Part shown: positions 17,209-24,812 of the stretch, piece after piece | Position numbering within the stretch: the first letter of the stretch is position 1 | Layout: every line of letters begins with the position of its first letter | Assembly (NCBI GenBank): GCA_026388335.1 | Contig: JAPLJZ010000199.1 | Coordinates: 1-35,300 of the forward strand | Direction of reading: 5' to 3' | Length of the DNA: 35,300 nt | From: Deltaproteobacteria bacterium | GTDB lineage: Bacteria; Desulfobacterota; Syntrophia; Syntrophales; UBA8958 | Position numbers and translations under genes: made by a program | Notes under the pieces: model-generated | The model's database searches: none | Told to the model about the DNA's origin: nothing | The model's input: only the letters and a program-made list of their open reading frames with translations

Positions 17209-17991
17209 CTAAAATCCAACCGTTAACGCTACATAAGGACCGCTGAACTGGGTGCTCATATAGTAATCGCTAACATCCACCTGTAAGCCTATGTATTTAT
17301 AGCCGCCGTGGATATCAACAAACGGAAAGGGGGTCACGGAAATATCCGCAAGAGCTTCAATAACATAATTTCCCGAATATCCCATTCCCGTAACCTGCGC
17401 TCGCGCCTCTAAAATGTTGGCAATCAGCCCAATATGGGCTCCCAGTCCCACCATCGGGATCGGGGCGCTGAAGCTCTGCTTGATATCCTTTCCGGCAACT
17501 GCGGTGGTTTTCATCTCAGCAGATCCGGAAACGTATTTCACCTGCAGCATGGGCCCTATGGAAAAACCCGCCAAGATATTTTCCATATTAATGATATCGT
17601 AAAGGTATTTTACATCCATCATGTAAAAATCAAGATTATAATTGACCGCTGAATTGGCCGCAAAATTTGTCCCGCCAAAGTTGATCCCAGATGTTAAAGT
17701 AGTATCACTTGAATACTTAATGGGCGTATACATGGCACTCAGGTGATGCTTACCAATACCCCCGTAAACCTCGCCAGACCAGAAAGACTGGTTACCGACA
17801 CCCAGGGCATCTTTTACGTCAAATTCCGTCCCTTTCATGGATGCCGTATCAACCCGTTGCTTGGCAGAAAAGGCAGGAAACCAGTAATACCCCCTAACCC
17901 CTAATTCCAGGGCCTGGGCAAAATTTGCCACCCCGATTACCACAATTAAAACGATTCCAAGCAGCAACAGGGAAAACTTTTTCTCACTCAT
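17209..17991 (-). CDS. Outer-membrane beta-barrel protein
   Basis: 260 residues from ATG 17989-17991, picked for the AGGAGGG 7 bases upstream; an earlier in-frame start would put a charged stretch before the signal. A Sec signal peptide (MSEKKFSLLLLGIVLIVVIG and on) ends at AQA-LE. The mature chain alternates hydrophobic and polar residues in short strands (LELGVRGYYWFPAF, HLSAMYTPIKYSSD, FYMMDVKYLYDI, PFPFVDIHGGYKYIGLQ) and ends in YVALTVGF with terminal Phe, the BAM recognition signature. It is probably an 8- to 12-stranded barrel. No specific substrate is suggested. Confidence 0.82.
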   Translation of the reverse strand: MSEKKFSLLLLGIVLIVVIGVANFAQALELGVRGYYWFPAFSAKQRVDTASMKGTEFDVKDALGVGNQSFWSGEVYGGIGKHHLSAMYTPIKYSSDTTLTSGINFGGTNFAANSAVNYNLDFYMMDVKYLYDIINMENILAGFSIGPMLQVKYVSGSAEMKTTAVAGKDIKQSFSAPIPMVGLGAHIGLIANILEARAQVTGMGYSGNYVIEALADISVTPFPFVDIHGGYKYIGLQVDVSDYYMSTQFSGPYVALTVGF

Positions 17992-18058
17992 CGATGTACC
18001 CTCCTCATTACGGATTTTGACAATTTCATCTTCCATCCCCTGTATCTTTATTAGTCGG

Positions 18059-18088
18059 ATTATGAATAAAGACGTCCTTTCTTGTCAA
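18059..18088 (-). promoter_or_regulatory. Putative sigma70 promoter of the barrel gene
   Basis: Minus-strand TTGACA (18083-18088) and CATAAT (18059-18064) are 18 bases apart, 68 bases before the barrel start. The rest of the divergent gap 18089-18260 is AT-rich; I found no clear promoter for the hydrolase gene. Confidence 0.5.
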
Positions 18089-18260
18089 GCAGAAAGAACC
18101 TGCACAGAGCATCTTTTCACTGAAAATCCTCCTTGGTATCAGAATATAATCATTTATCAGGAATAATCTTTGATGAAGGGTTTTTCTTGCCATAAAGCCC
18201 TGAATTGCATTACAAGATAACTACCTTCGATTGAAGAATAGATTCCGGGGAGAGATATGT

Positions 18261-19157
18261 ATGCGAAAAGCCATGTTCAATGCGGCAGTTGGCTATATTT
18301 CCTTCTTGATCATATTAGGCGTTGTCTGCATTCCCGGCAACGCACTGGCAGAAAAAGCAAGGCATGCCGATCATAAACCAAAGCAACCTGTCATTGTAAT
18401 GATCCACGGCATGTTTGTCGGTTCCTGGTGTTGGGATTCATATCGAAACTATTTCGAACAGCGGGGATATCGTGTCATTACCCCGGTCCTGAGATACCAT
18501 GACTTACCCCTGAGCTCACCTCCGAATCCCGGACTGATGGAGACAGGAGTTCTCGATTATGTCGCCGATGTAGAAAAAGAGATACGCGCCCTGGATCAGA
18601 AGCCCATCATCATTGGCCATTCCATGGGCGGACTGATTGCCCAGATTATGGCAAGTAAAGGTCTGGCCCGGGCAACTATCCTGATTGCACCGGCAGTTCC
18701 CCGGGGTATCAACCCCATCTCCTGGACAGGGATCAAGAGTTTCTGGATGAACCGGCAGCGGTTCGGACATTGGCGTGAACCGCTCCGCCCTACTTTTGAG
18801 GGGGCCGTCTATTCTTCCCTGTATCTACTACCCCCGGATCAGCAGAAAACGGTATTTGACAAGTTTACCTACGAATCCCCCCGGGCTGCCGGGGAGATCA
18901 GCTTCTGGTACTTCGACAGGCATAAGGCCACGTACGTGGATGAATCAAAAGTAACCTGCCCGATCCTCACCGTTGTGGGCGCCCAAGATCGCCTCACACC
19001 ACCTTCAATCGCCAAAAAGATTCACAATAAATACAAATCCTTATCCACATATCGTGAATTCGATCGACACTCCCATTTCATTATTGCTGAACCAGGATGG
19101 GAGGAGGTTGCGCAATCTATCGAGGCCTGGATCGCTGAGCATAAGCAAAGAATTTAA
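18261..19157 (+). CDS. Exported alpha/beta hydrolase
   Basis: 298 residues from ATG 18261 (GGGGAGAG upstream); an in-frame TTG at 18231 is less likely. A signal peptide covers about 1-30 (cleavage near GNALA-EK). The fold's landmarks are HGMFVGSW (oxyanion hole, 49-56), the nucleophile Ser121 in GHSMGG, an acid Asp243 in GAQDRLTPP and His272 in DRHSHF, a complete triad. The protein should be an esterase or lipase-like hydrolase acting in the periplasm. No substrate is indicated. It lies 24 bases before spmA but probably has an unrelated role. Confidence 0.88.
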   Translation: MRKAMFNAAVGYISFLIILGVVCIPGNALAEKARHADHKPKQPVIVMIHGMFVGSWCWDSYRNYFEQRGYRVITPVLRYHDLPLSSPPNPGLMETGVLDYVADVEKEIRALDQKPIIIGHSMGGLIAQIMASKGLARATILIAPAVPRGINPISWTGIKSFWMNRQRFGHWREPLRPTFEGAVYSSLYLLPPDQQKTVFDKFTYESPRAAGEISFWYFDRHKATYVDESKVTCPILTVVGAQDRLTPPSIAKKIHNKYKSLSTYREFDRHSHFIIAEPGWEEVAQSIEAWIAEHKQRI

Positions 19158-19181
19158 AAACATGGATGGCTTTGAAATCTA

Positions 19182-19757
19182 ATGAATATTATTTGGGTCA
19201 TTTTGATTGCAGTGAGCATTGTTGCCGCCTTCTGGACGGGCGGTCTTGAAGCGGTTACCAGGGCCATGTTTGACGGGGCCAAGGCAGCGGTTGAAATATC
19301 GCTTTTTCTGCTGGGGATAGTCTCGCTATGGCTTGGCATAACAAAGATTATCGAAGATTCAGGACTGATCTACCGGATTTCCCGTGCTTTCAGGCCTCTA
19401 ATTACCCGGCTCTTTAAAACGGTTCCCCCAGACCACCCCGCAATCACCTCTATTACGCTTAACATGCTTGCCAACTTTTTCGGCCTTGGCAATGCCGCAA
19501 CCCCACTCGGAATCAAGGCCATGCAGGACCTTCAGACACTCAATGAAGACAAGGACTCCCTTACTTTTGAAATGATGCTCTTTATAGTTCTAAATACCGC
19601 AAGCGTCCAGTTGATTCCCTTTACAGTGGTAGGTATCCTTTCAGATTTTGGGTCTGCAAACCCCTCGGCCATTGTTTTTCCCACGATAATCTCCACCGTA
19701 ATCTCTGCTATTATCGCACTTGGCGTGCTGTTGCTTTTCAGGAGGCTTATGAAATGA
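19182..19757 (+). CDS. spmA: Spore maturation protein A-like (nucleoside-recognition/Gate domain)
   Basis: 191 residues with four or five hydrophobic spans. ILIAVSIVAAFWTGGLEAVT at the start and MLANFFGLGNAATPLGIKAM (about 88-107) are strong SpmA signatures; the latter is the Gate-domain motif. In Bacillus the pair affects spore core dehydration; in diderm bacteria without sporulation the same proteins are common membrane proteins of unknown transport role. The stop overlaps spmB (ATGA). The symbol refers to homology and does not imply sporulation. Confidence 0.9.
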   Translation: MNIIWVILIAVSIVAAFWTGGLEAVTRAMFDGAKAAVEISLFLLGIVSLWLGITKIIEDSGLIYRISRAFRPLITRLFKTVPPDHPAITSITLNMLANFFGLGNAATPLGIKAMQDLQTLNEDKDSLTFEMMLFIVLNTASVQLIPFTVVGILSDFGSANPSAIVFPTIISTVISAIIALGVLLLFRRLMK

Positions 19758-20281
19758 AGACCGTTGCTTTTATCTCCCAACTCGCAATTCCTGCGTTTAT
19801 ACTTTTTGCGGTGCTGTACGGCGCCTTTAAAAAAGTGCGCGTCTATGATTCATTCGTGGGAGGTGCAAAGGAAGGACTACAGGTCATTGTTAAAATCTTT
19901 CCCTACCTGCTGGCCATTTTTGTTGCGGTCAAGGCCTTTCAGGCATCAGGGGCGTTTGATCTCATCAGGCAGGCTCTTTCCGGATCTTTCTCGGCTCTTG
20001 GCATTCCGCCTGAGGTTCTGTCTGTGGCAATCATCAAGCCTCTTTCCGGAAGTGCATCAACGGCTATCTTTACCGATATTGTCAAGACCACAGGCCCGGA
20101 CTCGCTTGCAAGCAGGATTTCCGCGGTGATCATCGGAAGTGCGGAAACGACTTTTTTTGTTCTTGCCGTGTATCTTGGCGCCGTGAATATCCGCAGGACA
20201 AAATATCTGGTGCCTGTGTGCCTAATTGCCGACGGCGTGGGAATTCTCATTGCCATTGCAGTTGTAAAATTGATGTTTTAA
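19754..20281 (+). CDS. spmB: Spore maturation protein B-like membrane protein
   Basis: 175 residues, overlapping spmA by 4 bases. It has the Gate-domain features GAKEGLQVIVKIFPYLLAIF (about 37-56), IKPLSGSASTAIF and GSAETTFFVLAVYLGAV (about 132-148). Several predicted membrane spans. SpmA and SpmB probably form one complex. A GGAGAAAGGAG stretch and ychF follow 24 bases downstream, so the three genes may share a transcript. Confidence 0.9.
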   Translation: MKTVAFISQLAIPAFILFAVLYGAFKKVRVYDSFVGGAKEGLQVIVKIFPYLLAIFVAVKAFQASGAFDLIRQALSGSFSALGIPPEVLSVAIIKPLSGSASTAIFTDIVKTTGPDSLASRISAVIIGSAETTFFVLAVYLGAVNIRRTKYLVPVCLIADGVGILIAIAVVKLMF

Positions 20282-20305
20282 TAAAGAGGAGAAAGGAGTC
20301 TACTT

Positions 20306-21400
20306 ATGGGCTTTCGCTGTGGTATTATCGGCCTTCCCAACGTTGGAAAATCAACCATCTTCAACGCCCTTACAGCCGCAGGGGCCGAGGTGGCCAATTA
20401 TCCATTCTGCACCATCGATCCGAATGTCGGGATGGTCGCCGTTCCGGATCCCCGTCTTGACAAAATCGCTGCAATTCTTCACCCCCCGAAAAAGACATAT
20501 ACCACCATGGAATTCCTCGATATTGCCGGTCTTGTTAAAGGAGCGAGCCGGGGTGAGGGACTGGGAAACAAGTTTCTCGGCCATATTCGGGAAGTGGATG
20601 CCGTGGTCCATATTGTCAGGTGCTTTGACAACCCCAATGTTGTCCATGTTGACGGGATGGTCGATCCCGTCCGTGACATTGAGATCATCAATACGGAATT
20701 AATGCTTGCCGACCTGGAAACTCTTGAAAAGCGTCTCGCTGTGATTGATAAGAAGACCAAGGCCGGCGATAAATCCGCGACTCATGACATGGAGTCGATG
20801 CGTATTCTTCAGGACGCCCTGGGAAGAGGGATTCCTTGCCGCAATCTTTCTCTAGAGGAGGAAAAATCGACCGCATTGAAAGATCTTCACTTATTGACTG
20901 CCAAGAAGGTCCTTTATGTGGCCAATGTCAGCGAGGAGGTTCTGAAAGGTGACCAGGGCTATATAAAAGAGGTTAAAGAAATTGCCGAAAAAGAAGGATC
21001 ATCCGTCATTACAATCTGCGGGGATCTCGAAGCGGAAATCACAGAATTGGCGGTGGATGAACGAACAGCTTTCCTTGCGGATCTGGGCCTCCATGAATCG
21101 GGTTTGGAGCAGCTTATCAGGGAAGGCTACAAACTTCTCGGGTTAATTACTTTTTACACCACCGTCGGGCCTGAATTGCGCGCCTGGACAATCCCCAAGG
21201 GAACACGCGCGCCGATGGCAGCGGGCAAGATTCACACCGACATGGAAAGGGGATTTATCAGGGCTGAAATCCTGCATTATGCCGACTTCCTTGCTGTGGA
21301 TAGCATTACCCAGGCCAGGGACAGAGGGTTGATCCGTTCAGAGGGGAAGGACTATGAGCTCAGGGATGGTGATATTGTACTCTTCAGATTTAATGTATAA
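20306..21400 (+). CDS. ychF: Redox-responsive ribosome-binding ATPase YchF
   Basis: 364 residues, the standard length. The P-loop GLPNVGKST (9-17) opens the Obg-like G domain, followed by YPFCTIDPNVG with Cys35, the residue linked to oxidation sensing in E. coli YchF. DIAGLVKGAS is the G3 region. The specificity motif is of the NxxE type (ANVSEE), so ATP rather than GTP is bound. The C-terminal TGS domain (about 275-363) contains GPELRAWTIPKGTRAPMAAG. A strong GGAGAAAGGAG ribosome site precedes it. YchF binds ribosomes and modulates stress translation. Two unusual hairpins lie just after its stop codon. Confidence 0.97.
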   Translation: MGFRCGIIGLPNVGKSTIFNALTAAGAEVANYPFCTIDPNVGMVAVPDPRLDKIAAILHPPKKTYTTMEFLDIAGLVKGASRGEGLGNKFLGHIREVDAVVHIVRCFDNPNVVHVDGMVDPVRDIEIINTELMLADLETLEKRLAVIDKKTKAGDKSATHDMESMRILQDALGRGIPCRNLSLEEEKSTALKDLHLLTAKKVLYVANVSEEVLKGDQGYIKEVKEIAEKEGSSVITICGDLEAEITELAVDERTAFLADLGLHESGLEQLIREGYKLLGLITFYTTVGPELRAWTIPKGTRAPMAAGKIHTDMERGFIRAEILHYADFLAVDSITQARDRGLIRSEGKDYELRDGDIVLFRFNV

Positions 21401-21403
21401 AAA

Positions 21404-21537
21404 AGGCGGATGGAAAAGGAGGGACTTAAACCATCCGCCTGTATATAAACTGAAAGGGGTTATAAAATGCTCCCTCTCAGATCGCCCATTAAGGGGGGTC
21501 GGTGAGTGGAAAGGAGGGACCAAAACCACCCACCGAC
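21404..21537 (+). ncRNA. Tandem hairpins with conserved GGAGGGAC loops (candidate structured RNA)
   Basis: Hairpin 1: arms 21404-21413 and 21431-21440, a perfect 10-bp stem (AGGCGGATGG), 17-base loop. Hairpin 2: arms 21498-21509 and 21526-21537, a 12-bp stem (GTCGGTGAGTGG) with one A-C mismatch, 16-base loop. The outer stems differ, yet both loops contain AAAGGAGGGAC, then two variable bases and AAA. The spacer has TCCCTC (21471-21476), complementary to GAGGGA in either loop. No U-run follows either hairpin, so they are poor terminators. The AAAGGAGG is also complementary to the 3' end of 16S rRNA, and GGA loops are CsrA-like sites. Function unknown. Confidence 0.5.
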
Positions 21538-21564
21538 ATTAAAAAACAACTTTTTACTGCAGGA

Positions 21565-21777
21565 TCACTCAGGTAGAAAGAAGGTCACACTCTTGTCTTC
21601 TATTACCTCTTTGTTCTTTTGATCACCTGTTTTATCCATGGTTAACTTTTGATCAACTTTGCCGCTATCTACAGAAAGAAAAAAATCATACACTTTTTGC
21701 CTGTCAAGCCTGATATCTTTAACGCCTTCTTTCCCACCTGAGTCCTGCCGTGAATGATTTCTCTCCTCCTCGTTCAT
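21565..21777 (-). CDS. Small hydrophilic hypothetical protein
   Basis: 70 residues, rich in Lys, Asp and Glu (MNEEERNHSRQDSGGKEGVK, then the segment DRQKVYDFFLSVDSGKVDQKL). No ribosome site is visible before the ATG, no membrane span and no known family. It is convergent with ychF and lies downstream of the sigma54 activator on the same strand, with the dyad sites of 22049-22083 upstream. It may be real, but the evidence is only an open frame of reasonable composition. Confidence 0.4.
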   Translation of the reverse strand: MNEEERNHSRQDSGGKEGVKDIRLDRQKVYDFFLSVDSGKVDQKLTMDKTGDQKNKEVIEDKSVTFFLPE

Positions 21778-21973
21778 CTATGGAATCTATGTTTCATTTT
21801 TTCATTATTCTATGCAACTTCGATGCCATGATGAGAAATATGAATTCGGAAAATATTTTAAAAAGATAACTAATAGGCTTTAGGATATTTTATAGTCTAA
21901 TATGCCAGGCATATAGGCAGTTCATTCCTAATTTTTACAAGATGATTTTCAGATGGAACTGGAAGCATTAGGG

Positions 21974-22002
21974 GGCAGGCGTTCGATTATCGAACACCTG
22001 CC
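21974..22002. other. GC-rich palindromic hairpin in the intergenic gap
   Basis: Arms 21974-21986 and 21990-22002 (GGCAGG-C-GTTCGA with TCGAAC-A-CCTGCC) pair over 13 bases with one mismatch around a 3-base TTA. The inner 15 bases, GTTCGATTATCGAAC, are a perfect palindrome around the central T. No U-tract follows on either strand. It could terminate the minus-strand operon or bind a regulator. Apart from this and the dyads at 22049-22083 I see nothing in 21778-22094. Confidence 0.4.
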
Positions 22003-22048
22003 ATTGATGTAACCGCGGGAGTTGCCTACTACAGGCCTTCAGCAAAGA

Positions 22049-22083
22049 GTGCATATTTCGCACAGCCTGTGCATTATACGCAC
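22049..22083. promoter_or_regulatory. Two 15-bp dyad sites spaced 20 bp (candidate operator/enhancer)
   Basis: On the minus strand 22069-22083 reads GTGCGTATAATGCAC and 22049-22063 reads GTGCGAAATATGCAC. Both fit GTGCG-N5-TGCAC and share conserved outer half-sites. Their 20-bp spacing places them on the same DNA face. They sit 12 bases past the sigma54 activator stop and upstream of the small gene at 21565-21777. Enhancer proteins usually bind such paired dyads; no -24/-12 promoter was found nearby. Confidence 0.4.
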
Positions 22084-22094
22084 ACAGGACTGCT

Positions 22095-24257
22095 TCAGGA
22101 CAGCTTTTGAGTCAGGTTATCAAACTTCTTCTGTTCTCTAATAAATTTATACCTGGAAATACCTAACTGTTTTGCTGCCTCTGACTTGTTTCCACCTGAT
22201 TTGGTAAGGGCGTTTTTCAATATTTTTGCTTTGACATCTTTGACTATTTTGTCTGTTACTACATCATAATTAATCCCATCCAACGGCAACTGTTGAAGAA
22301 ACGGCTCAATTTTAATCTCAACGCCTTTCTGGTCCAGGGACTTTAACTCGGAGGGCATATTATCAGGGTTTATAACTGTTCCCAAACTCTTTAGAATCAT
22401 GATCCTTTCGATGATATTTTTTAATTCTCTGACGTTTCCCGGCCATGGATAAACCTGAAGGATCGTTTCAGCGTCTCTGCTGAATCCCTTGACACGTTTG
22501 CTGAATTTCTTATTGAATTCCTGGACGAAGTACCGCGCCAGTATAATTATATCGTCTGCCCGTTCCCGCAGGGGAGGAATCAATACCGGAACGACACTGA
22601 TACGATAATACAGGTCTTCGCGGAAAGTTCCCTTGGCCACCATATCGCTGAGATCACGATTAGTTGAGAATACAAAGCGAACGTCGTTGGGAATATTTTC
22701 ATTCCCTCCCAGGCGCCGGATATGTCCGTCCTCAAGCATCCGCAGAAACTTTGCCTGAAGCTGGATCGGCATCTCCCCTATTTCATCAAGTAAAATTGTT
22801 CCCCCGTTGCAATATTCGAGGAGCCCGATTTTTCTTTTTCTGGCATCGGTAAAGGCACCGGCCTCATAGCCAAATAGTTCGCTCTCCAGGAGCGTGGGGG
22901 GTATTGCCGCACAGTTGATGTCCACGAAAGGTTTCAGGCTCCGGTGCGAATGCCGGTGAATGGCCCGGGCAATGAGTTCCTTGCCCGTTCCGCTTTCTCC
23001 CTGGATGAGAATATTTGTATCATGACCCGCCACATCAGCAATGATATGAAAGATATCAATCATTTTTTGTGATTTGCCAAGGATATCGTGGAACCCCATT
23101 ATCTGGTCTTCCCGCTCCTTGAGTTTCTCAACCTCCGTCTTCAAACTTTCCGCTTCGCGGGAGAGCAACGAATGCATGATGGCATTGTCATAAGAAGTAG
23201 CGGCATTTTTGACTAGGACATCAAGAATGTTGATCTGATCAGGGGTATAACCGCCCTTTTGCTTCGCAAGATAGAGGGCGCCGACAAATTTATTCTTGAT
23301 TTGGAAAGGAATGGCAATTTCTGATGGAAATCCCGCAAACATGAGCTGGTTTTTTTCTTCACCAGAAGTCTGCCTAACAACAATCGTATGGCCTTCGATC
23401 GCCTCTTTGATAATGCTCGTGCCGATCTTTTCATCACATTCCTCTTTGCCTTCAATGAAGATATGCTTTCCATCATTAACAAGGCATCGATTTCTTTCAA
23501 TATCCCAAACATAACCCATGACGCGCTCGGCATAGGCAATCTTCAGGGCGCTGTTGAATACAATTTCAAGGATTCGATTATCAAGAGAATAACTCTGATT
23601 GAGCCCCGAAACGGCTTCCTGTAGAATCATCAACTGACGGATCTTCTCGGCATTCGTCTCCAGGAGCCTGGCATTATGAATGATGACGCTAACCTGGTTG
23701 GAAAAGGTAAGAAAAAGATTTATTTCCTCGGCGAAAAAATGCACCTCCTCCTCACGCCAGGCGGCAAGAATGCCGATAACATAATCTCCGATCTTCAGGG
23801 GCGCACAGACGATGGAACCATGACCGATTATTTTTGTAAGCATCTTGTCGGTATCCGTTATCCTTGGATCCGTAGCAGCGTCTCTGATGGTAATCATGTC
23901 TCCGGATCGCGCTACCTTTGTGGCCAGGCATTCATGTTCTTTTATGTCTAATGGCGTTTTAAAAGCCCTTAGGGCTTCTTCCTCACTGTAATTCTTCACT
24001 ACTCTCGCCACCAGGTACTGTTGGGATTCATCAAAAAGACGAATAATGCCCCGGTCAAAACCGATGGCGTCAATCAGTTCATCAAGAATTTTCGCGAGAA
24101 TCTCATCCTGATTGGCCTGAGCAGTCAGCAGGGTACTGATCCTGAAAATGCTTTTCAGGAGTTTGTCCTTGTCGAGGAGAGGACCCGGCACCCAGTCTGA
24201 AAGTTCGATCATCCCGTCGGTTTCGGAAGGAATGGGCATGAATTCTGTCATCGCCAT
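22095..24257 (-). CDS. Sigma54-dependent activator with two GAF domains
   Basis: 720 residues. Residues about 35-200 form a GAF domain, about 205-360 a second GAF-like domain, then a coiled linker (about 362-388). The AAA+ domain (about 390-620) has Walker A GESGTGKE (420-427), the sigma54-contact loop GAFTDA (467-472, where most have GAFTGA), Walker B ILLDEI (488-493) and an arginine-finger region FREDLYYRISVVPV. The C-terminus (about 670-710) is a Fis-type helix-turn-helix (SGGNKSEAAKQLGISRYKFI). There is no receiver domain, so it senses ligands or redox directly. It lies 12 bases after a cNMP-binding gene in an apparent operon, hinting at input from that protein. Targets unknown. Confidence 0.93.
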   Translation of the reverse strand: MAMTEFMPIPSETDGMIELSDWVPGPLLDKDKLLKSIFRISTLLTAQANQDEILAKILDELIDAIGFDRGIIRLFDESQQYLVARVVKNYSEEEALRAFKTPLDIKEHECLATKVARSGDMITIRDAATDPRITDTDKMLTKIIGHGSIVCAPLKIGDYVIGILAAWREEEVHFFAEEINLFLTFSNQVSVIIHNARLLETNAEKIRQLMILQEAVSGLNQSYSLDNRILEIVFNSALKIAYAERVMGYVWDIERNRCLVNDGKHIFIEGKEECDEKIGTSIIKEAIEGHTIVVRQTSGEEKNQLMFAGFPSEIAIPFQIKNKFVGALYLAKQKGGYTPDQINILDVLVKNAATSYDNAIMHSLLSREAESLKTEVEKLKEREDQIMGFHDILGKSQKMIDIFHIIADVAGHDTNILIQGESGTGKELIARAIHRHSHRSLKPFVDINCAAIPPTLLESELFGYEAGAFTDARKRKIGLLEYCNGGTILLDEIGEMPIQLQAKFLRMLEDGHIRRLGGNENIPNDVRFVFSTNRDLSDMVAKGTFREDLYYRISVVPVLIPPLRERADDIIILARYFVQEFNKKFSKRVKGFSRDAETILQVYPWPGNVRELKNIIERIMILKSLGTVINPDNMPSELKSLDQKGVEIKIEPFLQQLPLDGINYDVVTDKIVKDVKAKILKNALTKSGGNKSEAAKQLGISRYKFIREQKKFDNLTQKLS

Positions 24258-24269
24258 AGGCCTTTACGA

Positions 24270-24782
24270 TTATATTTCCTTCAGGATGATACTGAGGGCC
24301 GTGGTCAGTTTTACCGTTTCCTCATCTGATTTCCTCAGGCGGGTACTTACAATTCTTGCCAGATTCAGCAGGATTCTGTATCCTAGAGCGCAATCACCCT
24401 CTGCCAGATTCAGGAAATCATCCTTCCGAATTTCGTAGAGAGTACATTCCGTGACGGCCTTGATTGTCGCTGTCCGCCTCTGGGCTTCGAGAAGGGCAAT
24501 CTCTCCGAATACTGCATGGTCACTGGCATCGAGCCGGGTAAATACCTTATTATTCGCCGTTTCCTGTTCATCATCGAAATCCCCGAGGATCAGACTCTTC
24601 ACTACCTCGACCGTTCCCTCCATCATGATATACATGGTATCGCCAATATCGCCCTCTTTCATGATGATGGCCCCGGCAGGGAAGGATACACGGCGGGCAA
24701 TACTAATGATTTCCCTGATCTGATCAGGTGAGATGTCCCTGAATATTTCCGGTTCTTTTAATAAAGTCGCTTCATCCTGCAT
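24270..24782 (-). CDS. Cyclic nucleotide-binding domain protein
   Basis: 170 residues from ATG 24780-24782 (AGAGG six bases upstream); a TTG at 24800 is less likely. One CAP_ED domain (about 13-135): FPAGAIIMKEGDIGDTMYIM, and the phosphate-binding cassette FGEIALLEAQRRTATI with the Glu and Arg that contact the cyclic nucleotide. A helical C-terminal tail (about 140-170) has no DNA-binding HTH, so it is not a CRP transcription factor. Twelve bases separate it from the sigma54 activator and 30 from the K+ channel gene. It probably acts as a free cNMP sensor for one of them (inference). Confidence 0.88.
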   Translation of the reverse strand: MQDEATLLKEPEIFRDISPDQIREIISIARRVSFPAGAIIMKEGDIGDTMYIMMEGTVEVVKSLILGDFDDEQETANNKVFTRLDASDHAVFGEIALLEAQRRTATIKAVTECTLYEIRKDDFLNLAEGDCALGYRILLNLARIVSTRLRKSDEETVKLTTALSIILKEI

Positions 24783-24812
24783 GGATACGCCTCTGTACAA
24801 TGTGCGATCGGT

